From Trichothermofontia sichuanensis B231 (GTDB lineage: Bacteria; Cyanobacteriota; Cyanobacteriia; B231): DNA of 64,000 nt. Both the position numbers and the translations under genes were made by a program. Of the stretch, positions 52,957 through 62,397 are shown piece by piece. The notes under the pieces are model-generated. The model ran no database searches and had not been told where the DNA came from. It worked only from the letters and a program-made list of their open reading frames with translations. Positions within the stretch are counted from its first letter, which is position 1. Every line of letters begins with the position of its first letter. The stretch covers positions 3,739,741 through 3,803,740 of the forward strand of contig NZ_CP110848.1 in assembly GCF_026240635.1 (NCBI RefSeq). Reading direction: 5' to 3'.

Positions 52957-54894
52957 CTACCCAACCAACGCTTCCAGAATCGTCTTGTTGTAAATCACCC
53001 GTCCCGGTGTCGTGCGAATGTATTGGGAAATAACCGTACCGTCCGCATCTTCGCGCACCCGCCGCAGGGGTTTGCCCGTTTTTTGGCCTTTATACAGCTT
53101 GATCGCACCCCCGTCAGCCATCGGTTCAACCTCTGGTTCACCGGTGGGTTCGTCATCTTCGACTTCGCCATCGAAGCGCATCCAAATGTATTGGTGCAGA
53201 GCAATTTTTTCCTGCTCAAAGGCCAGAATCACGTCATCCATGCTGGCAAAGTAGTAGTCCTGATCCCGCTGGGCTTTGGGATTTTCTGCTGTCAGGTAGT
53301 AGCAGCCCAACACCATATCTTGGCTAGGGGTAATAATCGGTCGTCCAGTGGCCGGGGACATGATGTTGTTGGAGGCCAGCATCAGGAGCCGGGCTTCTGC
53401 CTGGGCTTCCAGGGAAAGGGGCACGTGGACAGCCATCTGGTCCCCGTCAAAGTCGGCGTTGAAGGCAGGACAGACGAGGGGATGGAGTTGAATCGCACGC
53501 CCTTCCACCAGAATCGGTTCAAAGGCTTGAATCCCTAAACGGTGTAGGGTTGGTGCCCGGTTCAAAAGGACGGGGTGGCCGTCAATCACTTCTTCGAGGA
53601 CTTCCCACACGCTGGGATCGCCGCGCTGGATCAGCTTCTTAGCCGCTTTGATGTTGTTAACCAAACCTTGGCGGATTAGGCGGTGGATCACAAAGGGTTG
53701 GAACAGTTCGATCGCCATTTCCCGGGGCAGACCACACTGGTGGATTTTCAGGTTAGGACCGACCACGATCACGGAACGACCGGAGTAGTCCACCCGTTTC
53801 CCCAGCAGGTTTTGGCGGAAGCGACCCTGTTTCCCTTCAATAATGTCCGACAGGGATTTAAGCGGACGATTATTGGCCCCCACGACGGTACGCCCCCGTC
53901 GCCCATTATCGATCAGGGCATCAACAGCTTCCTGGAGCATCCGCTTTTCGTTACGGACAATAATTTCCGGAGCCAGAATTTCCTGGAGCCGAGCGAGGCG
54001 GTTATTGCGGTTGATCACCCGGCGGTAGAGGTCATTCAAATCCGAGGTGGCAAAGCGGCCCCCATCCAGTTGCACCATTGGGCGCAGGTCCGGCGGAATC
54101 ACGGGAATCACTTGCAAAATCATCCAACTGGGTTTCGCTCCCGTGGCGATAAAGTTATCAATCACCCGCAGGCGCTTGATCAACTTGGCCCGCTTTTGGC
54201 CCTTCGAGTTGGCAATTTCCTCCCGCAGTTGTTCCGCTTCGGCTTCCAAATCGATGCGATCGAGCAATTGTTGCAGGGCCTCAGCCCCAATACCCACTTC
54301 CACCCCTTCTAAGCGGGTATCTTCGCGATAGATCTCATCCTCTAAACGGGTGTCTTCGCGATAGATCTCATCCTCAATTTCATGCCACTGCTCTTCCGTC
54401 AGCAGCTTTTTCTCTTCCAGGTCAAAGCCCACCTCCTTGGCATTACCTGGGTTAAGGACCACATAGGCATTGAAATAGACAATTTGCTCAACCTCCCGCA
54501 GGGGCATATCCAGCAGGATCGACATATAGCTGGGAATGCCCTTGAGGTACCAGACATGGGCAACAGGGGCAGCCAATTGGATATAGCCCATTCGGTGGCG
54601 GCGGACCCGCGATTCCGTCACTTCTACACCGCACCGTTCGCAGACAATACCCCGGTGGCGGACCCGCTTATACTTACCGCAATGGCACTCCCAGTCCTTA
54701 GCCGGGCCAAAAATGCGCTCACAGAACAGACCATCCATTTCCGGCTTGAGCGTCCGGTAATTAATGGTTTCTGGCTTGGTAACCTCGCCTACTACCTGAC
54801 CGTTGGGGAGGGTCCGTTCCCCCCACTTACGAATGCGCTCCGGCGAGGCAAGGCCAATTTTGACGTAATCAAATCGCTGTTCAAGTTTGGGCAT
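52957..54894 (-). CDS. rpoC1: RNA polymerase subunit gamma (beta' N-terminal part, RpoC1)
   Basis: 645-residue N-terminal part of the split beta' subunit. The zinc-binding segment [20 protein letters not shown] lies near 70-89. The catalytic Mg2+ motif [12 protein letters not shown] is intact near 478. The lid/rudder region with [15 protein letters not shown] is near 370. An 11-residue tandem repeat ([11 protein letters not shown] twice, near 183-204) is encoded by a 33-bp duplication at 54313-54378. It lies in the coiled-coil region before [12 protein letters not shown] and keeps the frame. Length is a little over the usual 620-630 for this reason. It is second in the rpoB-rpoC1-rpoC2 order. 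Confidence 0.98.
   Translation of the reverse strand: MPKLEQRFDYVKIGLASPERIRKWGERTLPNGQVVGEVTKPETINYRTLKPEMDGLFCERIFGPAKDWECHCGKYKRVRHRGIVCERCGVEVTESRVRRHRMGYIQLAAPVAHVWYLKGIPSYMSILLDMPLREVEQIVYFNAYVVLNPGNAKEVGFDLEEKKLLTEEQWHEIEDEIYREDTRLEDEIYREDTRLEGVEVGIGAEALQQLLDRIDLEAEAEQLREEIANSKGQKRAKLIKRLRVIDNFIATGAKPSWMILQVIPVIPPDLRPMVQLDGGRFATSDLNDLYRRVINRNNRLARLQEILAPEIIVRNEKRMLQEAVDALIDNGRRGRTVVGANNRPLKSLSDIIEGKQGRFRQNLLGKRVDYSGRSVIVVGPNLKIHQCGLPREMAIELFQPFVIHRLIRQGLVNNIKAAKKLIQRGDPSVWEVLEEVIDGHPVLLNRAPTLHRLGIQAFEPILVEGRAIQLHPLVCPAFNADFDGDQMAVHVPLSLEAQAEARLLMLASNNIMSPATGRPIITPSQDMVLGCYYLTAENPKAQRDQDYYFASMDDVILAFEQEKIALHQYIWMRFDGEVEDDEPTGEPEVEPMADGGAIKLYKGQKTGKPLRRVREDADGTVISQYIRTTPGRVIYNKTILEALVG
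54313..54378. repeat. 33-bp in-frame tandem duplication in rpoC1
   Basis: Two adjacent 33-bp units (54313-54345, 54346-54378) differ at a few bases, mostly near the ends. They add 11 residues to RpoC1. Confidence 0.85.
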
Positions 54895-55043
54895 GGGGGA
54901 TTTGGAATTTTAGAGTGTGGATCTTTAGACAAGCCTGAAGGAGGAGTTAGGATGGAGGAGTGAGGCGTGAGAGGAGAAAATTACTTTTTACGTTTTTCTC
55001 ACTTCTCTTTTCTCACTTCTCACTTCTCTCTTCTCTTTCCTCT
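54895..55043 (-). promoter_or_regulatory. rpoB-rpoC1 spacer with purine/pyrimidine hairpin
   Basis: On the transcript, repeated GAGAAGUGAGAA units (complement of 54995-55043) are followed by UUUUCUCCUCUCAC and CUCACUCC (complement of 54950-54980). These can pair into a long imperfect stem. The same design recurs in the next spacer of the operon. Confidence 0.5.
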
Positions 55044-58000
55044 CTAATCATCATCCATGTCATCACGCGAAATCGATTCATAGGTAGGCCGCGAGGGGGC
55101 ACGGCGTCCGCTGACATCGGCCATCAGGTCTACTTCGTAGTCGCGGCTGGTACCGTCGGGAAGGGTATCGACCTTGTGGACGGCAATGTCTAAACAGAGG
55201 GACTGGAGTTCGCGCATCAGCACCTTGAAGGATTCGGGAGTGCCAGGGCGGGGGATGGGTTTGCCCTTGACGATCGCATTCAGGGCTTCATTGCGGCCTT
55301 GCATATCGTCGGACTTGACTGTGAGCAATTCCTGCAAGGTGTAGGCAGCCCCAAAGGCTTCCAAGGCCCACACTTCCATTTCGCCAAATCGCTGACCGCC
55401 CTGTTGCGCCTTGCCACCTAGGGGTTGCTGGGTGACCAGGGAGTAGGGACCGGTCGAGCGGGCGTGGATCTTATCATCAACTAGGTGGACGAGCTTGAGC
55501 ATATAGGCTTTGCCGATCGTGACAGGGCGATCGAAGGGTTCGCCAGTGCGACCGTCGTAAACCTGGATCTTGCCCGGATCATCGGGATTGAAGAGCCAGT
55601 CTTGCTGCTTGGCCTCCCGTGCCTCTTGCAGCTTGCTGTGGACCGTTGCCCGTGAGGTTTCCTTACCGTGCATTTCGTCGAAGGGCACAATCTTAAACCG
55701 CACGTTGAGATTGTCTGCGGCCCAAGCCAGCAGACACTCGTAAATTTGCCCCACGTTCATCCGCGAGGGCACCCCTAGGGGATTGAGGACGATATCAACG
55801 GGGGTGCCGTCGGGCAGGTAGGGCATATCTTCGATTGGCAAAATTCGGGAAATGATGCCCTTGTTGCCGTGACGACCGGCCATCTTGTCGCCCACCTGGA
55901 TCTTACGTTTTTGGGCGACATAGACCCGGACCACCATGTTCGCGCCGGGGGGCAGTTCATCCCCCTGTTCACGGGTAAACAGGCGTACATCGACGACGCG
56001 GCCCTTCTCACCGTTGGGAACCCGTAGGGAGTTATCCCGAACATCCCGCGCCTTTTCCCCGAAGATCGCCCGTAGCAGTTTTTCCTCCGGCGGTTGATCC
56101 GATTCCCCCTTGGGGGTCACCTTGCCGACGAGGATATCGCCCTGTTCCACCCAGGCCCCAATGCGAATAATGCCGTTTTCATCCAGATGCCGCAGGGCAT
56201 CTTCCCCAACGTTGGGAATTTCACGGGTAATTTCTTCCGGGCCAAGTTTGGTCTGACGGGCCTCGATCTCAAATTTCTCAATATGGATAGAGGTATAGAC
56301 ATCCTCGTAAACCAGACGCTCACTGATCAGGATGGCGTCTTCGTAGTTGTAGCCTTCCCAGGGCATATAGGCGACGAGAATGTTCTGACCCAGGGCCAGT
56401 TCACCCCCTTCGGTGGCTGACCCGTCGGCAATGACCTGACCGGCAACGACCTTATCGCCCACAAAGACGATCGGACGATGGTTGAGACAGGTATCCTGGT
56501 TCGATCGCTGATACTTTTGCAGGGGATGCTCGTACACATTCCCAGCCTGGTCCTGCACCCGGATCACGGTGGCATCTACAAACACCACCTCGCCGGTCAC
56601 GCGGGACAGCACTACCATCCCAGAGTCCCGTGCGGCCTGGGCTTCCAACCCAGTTCCCACCAGGGGACGCTCTGGCTTGAGCAGGGGCACCGCCTGCCGT
56701 TGCATATTTGACCCCATCAGGGCACGGTTCGCATCGTCGTGCTCCAGGAAGGGAATCATGGAGGTGGCCACCGAGACGATCTGTACCGGGGATACCTGCA
56801 CGTAGTCCACCTGGTCGGGAGAGGTGGTACTGAATTCCTGACGGTAGCGAATCGGCACCAAGTCACCCAGAATCCAGCCATCGGCATCAACGGGAATGTC
56901 CCCTGGGGCAATGCGGAAGTCGTCCTCTTCGTCGGCGGTCATGTAGATGGGGGCCTCGTTCTTCAAGACCCGACCGTTCTCCACACGATAAAAGGGCGTC
57001 TCAATAAAACCGTAGGCATTCACCCGCGCATGGGTGGCTAGGGAACCAATCAACCCGGCATTAGGACCTTCCGGCGTTTCGATCGGGCAGATGCGGCCAT
57101 AGTGGCTGGGGTGAATATCCCGCACGGCGAACCCGGCCCGCTCCCGTGTTAACCCGCCCGGACCCAGGGCACTCAGACGGCGTTTGTGGGTGAGTTCCGC
57201 CAGGGGATTGGTCTGATCCATGAACTGGGATAACTGGGAGGACCCGAAGAACTCTTTGATCGCCGCCACCAGAGGTTTGGGGTTGACCAGAGAGGCCGGG
57301 GTCAAGGTTTCGGCATCGGAGACGGTCATGCGCTCCCGGATAATCCGCTCCAGACGATTGAGACCAACGCGCACCTGGTTCTGGAGCAACTCACCAACGG
57401 AACGGACCCGGCGATTCCCCAGGTGATCAATATCGTCAATCTCAAAACCACTGATGTCCAACTCCAGGTTCACCAGGTAATCGATCGCCGCCAGAATATC
57501 CTGGGGCGTCAGGACGCGCACGGTTTCGGGAATGGGCAGCCGCAGTTTCTTGTTGATCTTGTAGCGACCGACCCGACCCAGGTCGTAGCGTTTCGGGTCA
57601 AAAAAACGCGTTTCCAGTAGTTGTTGGCCCCCAGCCACCGTTGGCGGTTCGCCCGGTCGTAGCTTACGGTACAACTCCATCAGCGCTTCTTCTTCGCTGT
57701 ACTGGCCTTCCTTTTCAATCGTTTTCTGGAAATATTCGGGGTGGCGCAGGGCGTCGAGAATCTCGTTATCACTGATCCCCAGGGCCTTGAGCAACACCTG
57801 GGCCGAGAGCTTGCGGGTTTTGTCAATCCGCACCCAGACCAGATCGTTTTTGTCCGTCTCAAACTTCAACCAAGCCCCCCGGTTGGGAATCAGGCTGGCA
57901 TTGTAGGTACGGCGACCATTCTTGTCCGTCTCACACTTGTAATAAACCCCCGGACTCCGGACAATCTGGTTGACGATCACCCGTTCGGCGCCGTTAATGA

Positions 58001-58352
58001 TGAAGGTGCCGCGATCGGTCATTAGGGGCAGATCACCGACAAACACCTCTTGTTCCTTGATTTCCCCCGTATCCCGGTTGATCAAGCGCGTGGGTACATA
58101 CATCTGGACAGCATAGGTGCCATCCCGCCGCTTCGCCTCATCGACATCATACTTGGGACGTTTGAGCTTGTAGTCCTTGCCGAGAAAGTGGAGTTCCAGC
58201 TTCCCCGTATAATCGGTAATGGGAGAGAAACTTTCTAATTCCTCAATCAGGCCCTCTTCCAGGAACCAGCGGAAACTAGCCCGTTGAATCTCGACTAAGT
58301 CCGGTAGGCTGAAGGTGGATACGGTCGGTGTTACGGTGGTCTCGTTAGCCAT
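55044..58352 (-). CDS. rpoB: RNA polymerase subunit beta
   Basis: 1102-residue beta subunit. Landmarks are the opening [20 protein letters not shown], the fork-loop and rifampicin-pocket segment [20 protein letters not shown] followed by [18 protein letters not shown] (near 365-410), and [20 protein letters not shown] right after. [15 protein letters not shown] is near 865, and the C-terminal switch segment ends in [19 protein letters not shown] near 1010. All rifampicin-contact residues that I can check look wild type. Length is typical for cyanobacteria, which lack large beta insertions. It is preceded by a textbook promoter (58390-58418) and GAGGAGA before the ATG. Confidence 0.99.
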   Translation of the reverse strand: MANETTVTPTVSTFSLPDLVEIQRASFRWFLEEGLIEELESFSPITDYTGKLELHFLGKDYKLKRPKYDVDEAKRRDGTYAVQMYVPTRLINRDTGEIKEQEVFVGDLPLMTDRGTFIINGAERVIVNQIVRSPGVYYKCETDKNGRRTYNASLIPNRGAWLKFETDKNDLVWVRIDKTRKLSAQVLLKALGISDNEILDALRHPEYFQKTIEKEGQYSEEEALMELYRKLRPGEPPTVAGGQQLLETRFFDPKRYDLGRVGRYKINKKLRLPIPETVRVLTPQDILAAIDYLVNLELDISGFEIDDIDHLGNRRVRSVGELLQNQVRVGLNRLERIIRERMTVSDAETLTPASLVNPKPLVAAIKEFFGSSQLSQFMDQTNPLAELTHKRRLSALGPGGLTRERAGFAVRDIHPSHYGRICPIETPEGPNAGLIGSLATHARVNAYGFIETPFYRVENGRVLKNEAPIYMTADEEDDFRIAPGDIPVDADGWILGDLVPIRYRQEFSTTSPDQVDYVQVSPVQIVSVATSMIPFLEHDDANRALMGSNMQRQAVPLLKPERPLVGTGLEAQAARDSGMVVLSRVTGEVVFVDATVIRVQDQAGNVYEHPLQKYQRSNQDTCLNHRPIVFVGDKVVAGQVIADGSATEGGELALGQNILVAYMPWEGYNYEDAILISERLVYEDVYTSIHIEKFEIEARQTKLGPEEITREIPNVGEDALRHLDENGIIRIGAWVEQGDILVGKVTPKGESDQPPEEKLLRAIFGEKARDVRDNSLRVPNGEKGRVVDVRLFTREQGDELPPGANMVVRVYVAQKRKIQVGDKMAGRHGNKGIISRILPIEDMPYLPDGTPVDIVLNPLGVPSRMNVGQIYECLLAWAADNLNVRFKIVPFDEMHGKETSRATVHSKLQEAREAKQQDWLFNPDDPGKIQVYDGRTGEPFDRPVTIGKAYMLKLVHLVDDKIHARSTGPYSLVTQQPLGGKAQQGGQRFGEMEVWALEAFGAAYTLQELLTVKSDDMQGRNEALNAIVKGKPIPRPGTPESFKVLMRELQSLCLDIAVHKVDTLPDGTSRDYEVDLMADVSGRRAPSRPTYESISRDDMDDD

Positions 58353-58389
58353 GCTTCTCCTCTGGCAGGTTGCGCCCAGCGCAAACCTC

Positions 58390-58418
58390 TTATTACATCA
58401 AGGGTGTACGGTTGTCAA
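58390..58418 (-). promoter_or_regulatory. Sigma70-type promoter of rpoB
   Basis: Reading leftward: TTGACA (complement of 58413-58418), exactly 17 bases, then TAATAA (complement of 58390-58395). The -35 box is perfect. The predicted start leaves a short leader of about 30 nt before the rpoB ATG with its GAGGAGA. Confidence 0.75.
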
Positions 58419-58998
58419 TGCCCGGTGTCCTAGGGACGGTTGAATTGATCAGTGATAACGGGGCAATCGGTGTCCAATAGCTGCGATCGCCAGCGATCCA
58501 GCATGGGCAACCCAGTTTCCAACGAGTCTTGCGGCTCCATAGATTCTGACGCGTCCCGTTAAGCAGACCAAAATCGCTCCCTAGGGGATGACTGGGAGCG
58601 GGAATGGCCGATCGCGACGGCGATCGCCAGTTAATGACAAGAATTCACGGGGAATACCCACATTAGCGAGGCGGATAGGGGACAGGAGGGCGACCCGCCT
58701 GCCCAATCGGGCGATCCAGTTGACCATTAATAAAAATCAAATTAAGCAGTTAAACAGGAGAACCAAGTAGAAAAGCTGTTGACCCTCTTTGCTATTATGC
58801 CGCAAGCAGGGCGTCCTGTGCAGCTTTAAGGGAAAGGGGAGCCCAGGGATCGGGAGACGATCGATCGCCCTAGTGTTCAACCCCAGTGCAGTCTGCAATT
58901 CAATAAGGTACTGTTGGTACTGTTGACTTTAGCCAACAACGACTCAAGCCGTTAGTACCAACGTTGCAATACTTTAGGTTTACTGGATGTTTACTGGC
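58419..58998. other. Spacer between tatD and rpoB
   Basis: 580 bp upstream of the rpoB promoter, with several HIP1-like GCGATCGC sites and no supported gene. TACTGTTGGTACTGTTGACT near 58911-58930 is an internal direct repeat. The length and the internal promoter suggest rpoB is transcribed on its own as well as from rpsT. Confidence 0.5.
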
Positions 58999-59829
58999 CT
59001 AGGATGTGGCGATCGCGGGAAGTGGGGGTGCTGCTGCCGGTAGTTCGACGGGTAGGTTAAACAGGTGGCAGGCATTGCGACTGGTCTGGAGGGCCAGATC
59101 GGCCAGGTCTATCCCCCGCAACTCGGCAACCTTGAGTGCCACCTCCCGGACGAAGGCGGGTTCATTGCGCTTACCCCGGTAGGGCACGGGAGCCAGAAAG
59201 GGACAGTCGGTTTCAACCAGCAGGCGATCGCTCGGTACCATCTGGGCTGCTGCTTGGACCGCCGCCGCATTTTTGAAGGTGACCACGCCGCTAAAGCTAA
59301 TGTAAAACCCCAATTCGAGGAACCACTCGGTTTCCGCTGGGGTGCCGCTCCAGCAGTGCATCACCCCTCGGACTGGCTCTGCTGCCTGCCAATGGCGACG
59401 GAGGTGCTCGGCCATCTCAGCCGCCGCATCCCGACAGTGGATAATGACCGGCAACCCCAGGGCCTGGGCAATCTGCAATTGGGCGGTAAACACCTGGTAT
59501 TGTTGCTCCCGGTTGTCGGCCTTGTAAAAGTCCAGACCGGTTTCCCCGATCGCCACCACCCGCCGATCGCCCTGGGCCAATTGGGTAATCTCTGTTGCCA
59601 TTGCCGGGTGCCAGCGATCAGCATCCAGGGGATGGAGGCCCACCGCCAGACTGAGCTCCGGCCAGCGATCGGCCAAGGCTTGCAGGGTCGGAAACTCCCC
59701 TGGTTCAACGCACGAATGTACTAAATGTACCACACCCGCCGCCTGCCAGCGCTGCCGGATGGCCGCCAGATCGGGCTGGAACTGGTCGAAGTTGAGGTGA
59801 ACGTGCGTATCAATCAGTGGGATGTCCAT
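58999..59829 (-). CDS. TatD-family metal-dependent hydrolase
   Basis: 276-residue TIM-barrel hydrolase of the TatD/YcfH/YabD group. Named members are 3'-5' exonucleases acting in DNA repair or RNA turnover. Metal ligands are in [12 protein letters not shown] (near 7), the Glu in [13 protein letters not shown] (near 90), [12 protein letters not shown] (near 129), [10 protein letters not shown] (near 153) and [20 protein letters not shown] (near 205), all present. Length is normal. It starts 8 bp after the rpsT stop, so the two are co-transcribed. The order rpsT, tatD, rpoB, rpoC1, rpoC2 is common in cyanobacteria. Confidence 0.95.
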   Translation of the reverse strand: MDIPLIDTHVHLNFDQFQPDLAAIRQRWQAAGVVHLVHSCVEPGEFPTLQALADRWPELSLAVGLHPLDADRWHPAMATEITQLAQGDRRVVAIGETGLDFYKADNREQQYQVFTAQLQIAQALGLPVIIHCRDAAAEMAEHLRRHWQAAEPVRGVMHCWSGTPAETEWFLELGFYISFSGVVTFKNAAAVQAAAQMVPSDRLLVETDCPFLAPVPYRGKRNEPAFVREVALKVAELRGIDLADLALQTSRNACHLFNLPVELPAAAPPLPAIATS

Positions 59830-59837
59830 CAGTGTGC

Positions 59838-60146
59838 CTATTCTGCGGTGGCAGCGGCAGCCTGTGCGGCTTGCTTGACGATGCGGGCTAACCGCGCCTT
59901 CTTACGGGCACCATTGTTGGGATGGAGCACTCCCCGCTTAACGGCCTTGTCGATGCGACTATAGGCTTCTGATAACCGCTCCTGGGTCAAAGCTGCTGCT
60001 TCTGGCGAAGGATGCCGTGTCTGCTCGTTGGCCGCCATAATACACTTTTTCATCAACGTCTTCACTGAAGACTTATACGCCTTGTTGCGCAGGCGATTGC
60101 GTTCGTTGATTTTAATCCGTTTGATTGCTGACTTGGTATTAGCCAC
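59838..60146 (-). CDS. rpsT: 30S ribosomal protein S20
   Basis: 102-residue S20, a three-helix protein binding 16S rRNA near its 5' domain. The opening [20 protein letters not shown], the second helix segment [14 protein letters not shown], and the closing [20 protein letters not shown] are standard. The Lys/Arg content is high as expected, with a short Ala-rich C-terminal tail. It heads the leftward cluster, with its upstream region shared with divergent hisD. Confidence 0.97.
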   Translation of the reverse strand: MANTKSAIKRIKINERNRLRNKAYKSSVKTLMKKCIMAANEQTRHPSPEAAALTQERLSEAYSRIDKAVKRGVLHPNNGARKKARLARIVKQAAQAAAATAE

Positions 60147-60418
60147 GATCGCTTCCTTGGAGTACGGTCTTTACCCGATAATGGTCAAAAGGGATACTGG
60201 GATACAAATTTTGCCAGCACAATCTGTCCGGCCAAAATCTGCCAAGAAACTATACTAGCATCTGCTGGGCATCTGCTGGCGACTCAGCATCGATCTGGAA
60301 TCCAAGCTAAGCTAGAAAGACAGAAGCAGGTCGACTTCCCCGGCAGCCTACCCATCGGTGGGCTGTGGACGGAGGGCAGCCTGCCACACCACGCTTGATT
60401 TTACGGTTGGCATTCTCC
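60147..60418. other. Divergent spacer rpsT/hisD
   Basis: 272 bp containing both upstream regions. AGCATCTGCTGGGCATCTGC (near 60257-60276) is a short direct duplication. No gene or strong promoter match is evident. Confidence 0.4.
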
Positions 60419-61813
60419 ATGCTGCGAATTATCACTCAGCGGGCCGAGGCAGAGGCTGAACTACGACGGATCTGCGATCGTACCCACGATGAGCAGGTTG
60501 TCCATAAAGAGGCTACTGTCCGCGAAGTCCTTCAAACCGTGAAGCGCCGGGGCGACTGGGCACTCCTCCACTACACTGAAGAATTTGACCAACAACGGCT
60601 GAGCGTTGAGGAATTGCGCGTCAGCGGGGCCGAGCTAGAGGCGGCTTACCATCTGGTGCCTAAGGAGTTGGTCGATGCGATCCAGTTGGCAGCCAGCCAG
60701 ATTGAAGCCTTCCAGCGTCAGCGGGTGCCCAAAAGCTGGGTGCAGTTTGGCGATCGCGGTGTTGTCCTGGGGAAACGCTACACGCCGGTCGATCGGGCGG
60801 GGTTATATGTGCCGGGGGGGCTGGCGGCCTATCCCAGCACGGTGTTGATGAATGCTATTCCGGCGAAGGTGGCGGGGGTCAAACGCATTGTCATCGCCAC
60901 GCCGCCTAGTCGGGAACCTGGACGGGAGAAGGCTGTGAATCCGGCAGTGTTGGTGGCTGCTCAGGTGGCCGGTGTCCATGAAATTTATCGGATCGGCGGT
61001 GCCCAGGCGATCGCGGCCCTGGCCTATGGAACAGAGACCGTGCCCAAGGTGGATGTGATTGCGGGACCGGGCAATGTTTACGTCACCTTGGCCAAGAAAT
61101 TGGTCTACGGGACGGTGGGGATTGACTCGTTGGCGGGGCCGTCGGAGGTGCTGGTGATTGCTGATGAGACGGCTCACCCCCGGCACATTGCGGCGGATCT
61201 GCTGGCTCAGGCGGAACACGATACCCTGGCAGCAGCGATTTTGCTCACGCCCTCCCTCTCCCTCGCCGAGCAGGTTGTCGCGGCGGTGAAGCAGCAATTG
61301 GAGGATCATCCCCGCCGGACTTTGACGGAAAAGGCGATCGCCAACTATGGCCTGGTGGTGATTGTGGATTCCTTGGAAACGGCAGCGGCCTTGAGCAATG
61401 ACTTTGCTCCAGAGCATCTAGAACTCGAAGTTGAAGATCCCTGGGAACTGTTGCAACAGATCCGCCATGCTGGCGCTATCTTCCTGGGCCAATCGACCCC
61501 GGAAGCGGTCGGGGATTATGTGGCCGGTCCCAGCCATACCCTGCCCACCTCCGGCGCAGCCCGCTATGCCTCGGCCCTGGGGGTGGAAACCTTCATGAAG
61601 CATTCCAGTTTGGTGCAGTATTCCCCCCAAGCCCTGGAGCAGGTGTCTAAGGCGGTGATCACCCTGGCAACGGCGGAAGGCTTGGCCTCCCACGCGGAAT
61701 CGGTCCGGGTGCGGATGCAGGCGGAAGGGCGCGGCTGGCCGTCGCCGCTGTCGCCACCGGGGCGAGAGTTAGGCACGGAGAGTGGGGAATGGCGAGTAGA
61801 GAGTGGTGAGTAG
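60419..61813 (+). CDS. hisD: Histidinol dehydrogenase, extended C terminus
   Basis: 464-residue zinc enzyme that oxidises L-histidinol to histidine in two NAD-dependent steps. Key stretches are RYTPVDRAGLYVPGGLAAYP near 120, the NAD-site segment IAGPGNVYVTLAKKLVYG near 216, GPSEVLVIAD near 239, the catalytic Glu-His in NDFAPEHLELEV near 325, and GPSHTLPTSGAARYASALGV near 368 with zinc His. The natural end is near AESVRVRMQAEG. The last 25 or so residues (WPSPLSPPGRELGTESGEWR and on) come from a purine-rich GAGAGTGGNGAGTAG repeat that continues beyond the stop. ATG 60419 fits the family start; an upstream in-frame start at 60365 adds unrelated sequence. Confidence 0.95.
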   Translation: MLRIITQRAEAEAELRRICDRTHDEQVVHKEATVREVLQTVKRRGDWALLHYTEEFDQQRLSVEELRVSGAELEAAYHLVPKELVDAIQLAASQIEAFQRQRVPKSWVQFGDRGVVLGKRYTPVDRAGLYVPGGLAAYPSTVLMNAIPAKVAGVKRIVIATPPSREPGREKAVNPAVLVAAQVAGVHEIYRIGGAQAIAALAYGTETVPKVDVIAGPGNVYVTLAKKLVYGTVGIDSLAGPSEVLVIADETAHPRHIAADLLAQAEHDTLAAAILLTPSLSLAEQVVAAVKQQLEDHPRRTLTEKAIANYGLVVIVDSLETAAALSNDFAPEHLELEVEDPWELLQQIRHAGAIFLGQSTPEAVGDYVAGPSHTLPTSGAARYASALGVETFMKHSSLVQYSPQALEQVSKAVITLATAEGLASHAESVRVRMQAEGRGWPSPLSPPGRELGTESGEWRVESGE

Positions 61814-61850
61814 TGAGTGATAAGGGGTAAGTAGGGGGCGGCGATCGCGC
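61770..61850. repeat. Purine-rich GAGTGG/GAGTAG repeat at hisD end
   Basis: Degenerate heptamer-like array of GGAGAGTGGGGAATGG, GAGTAGAGAGTGGTGAG and TAGTGAGTGATAAGG units running across the hisD stop codon. It belongs to the same class of short purine repeats as the rpo spacers. Confidence 0.65.
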
Positions 61851-61916
61851 TGTAGGGTTGGGGGCTTTAGGTTTTAGATTGGCTGGTGGTCGTTGCTGGT
61901 TAAGGCCAATGCCATG

Positions 61917-62136
61917 CAGCCTTTACCTTAATCATAAAGTACAGTGTTACAGGGGTAGGCTGGGGGCAGCCCGCTGGTGCGGCCCTCACCCTAAATCCCT
62001 CTCCCAGAGCGGGAGAGGGACTTGCAAATCCGGCTCCCCTTCGCCCCTTTTGGGAGAAGGGGTTGGGGGATGAGGGCTGCCGGTCGGATCGAGATCCAAG
62101 CCTTAACTGTGTACTGACTCAATTAGGTAAAGGCTG
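61917..62136 (+). repeat. Family A element, full length
   Basis: 220 bp bounded by 12-bp perfect terminal inverted repeats CAGCCTTTACCT and AGGTAAAGGCTG. It contains TAATCATAAAGTACAG near the left end, the CCCTCTCCC-AGAGC-GGGAGAGGG hairpin, the CCCCTTTTGGGAGAAGGGG arm, and GTGTACTGACTCAATTAGG at the right. It has the form of a MITE. No transposase is present. Confidence 0.85.
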
Positions 62137-62313
62137 TAAGCATGGCTGCGATGTTGGTCAGGGTGGAAGGGCCTTATTGGCTTGGGTATTGGGGGGGAGG
62201 TTGTCTGCCCGATCGAGCCATTGTCAGATGTACATATGTGAGATGTACATAGCCTAGGGGTTGGCCTACCGGTGATGCGGGTTCTGGTATGGAATCAAAC
62301 GGGAGGGGTAGGC

Positions 62314-62395
62314 TGGGTCTCGGCTCAGGTGATACCTGCTAGGCTGTAAGACGTAAAGCCGTCCTGGTAGGACGGGGTTGCGGACCCAAGTTTTT
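62314..62395 (+). ncRNA. Candidate structured RNA/leader before the PlsY-like gene
   Basis: TGGGTC (62314-62319) pairs with GACCCA (62383-62388), closing a region with three possible hairpins: CAGGT-GAT-ACCTG (62326-62338), GGCT/AGCC (62342-62345/62357-62360) and CCGTCCT-GGT-AGGACGG (62359-62375). The last two share two bases and compete. TTTTT follows at 62391-62395, just before the ATG at 62398. It looks like a small cloverleaf or an attenuator. The class is unknown. Confidence 0.4.
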
Positions 62396-62397
62396 CG

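Noticed and set aside
61917-62136. Regularly recurring similar sequences that might be read as CRISPR repeats
   Set aside because: The copies are scattered singly over tens of kilobases, occur in both orientations, and have no spacer array or cas genes; they are dispersed inverted-repeat elements.
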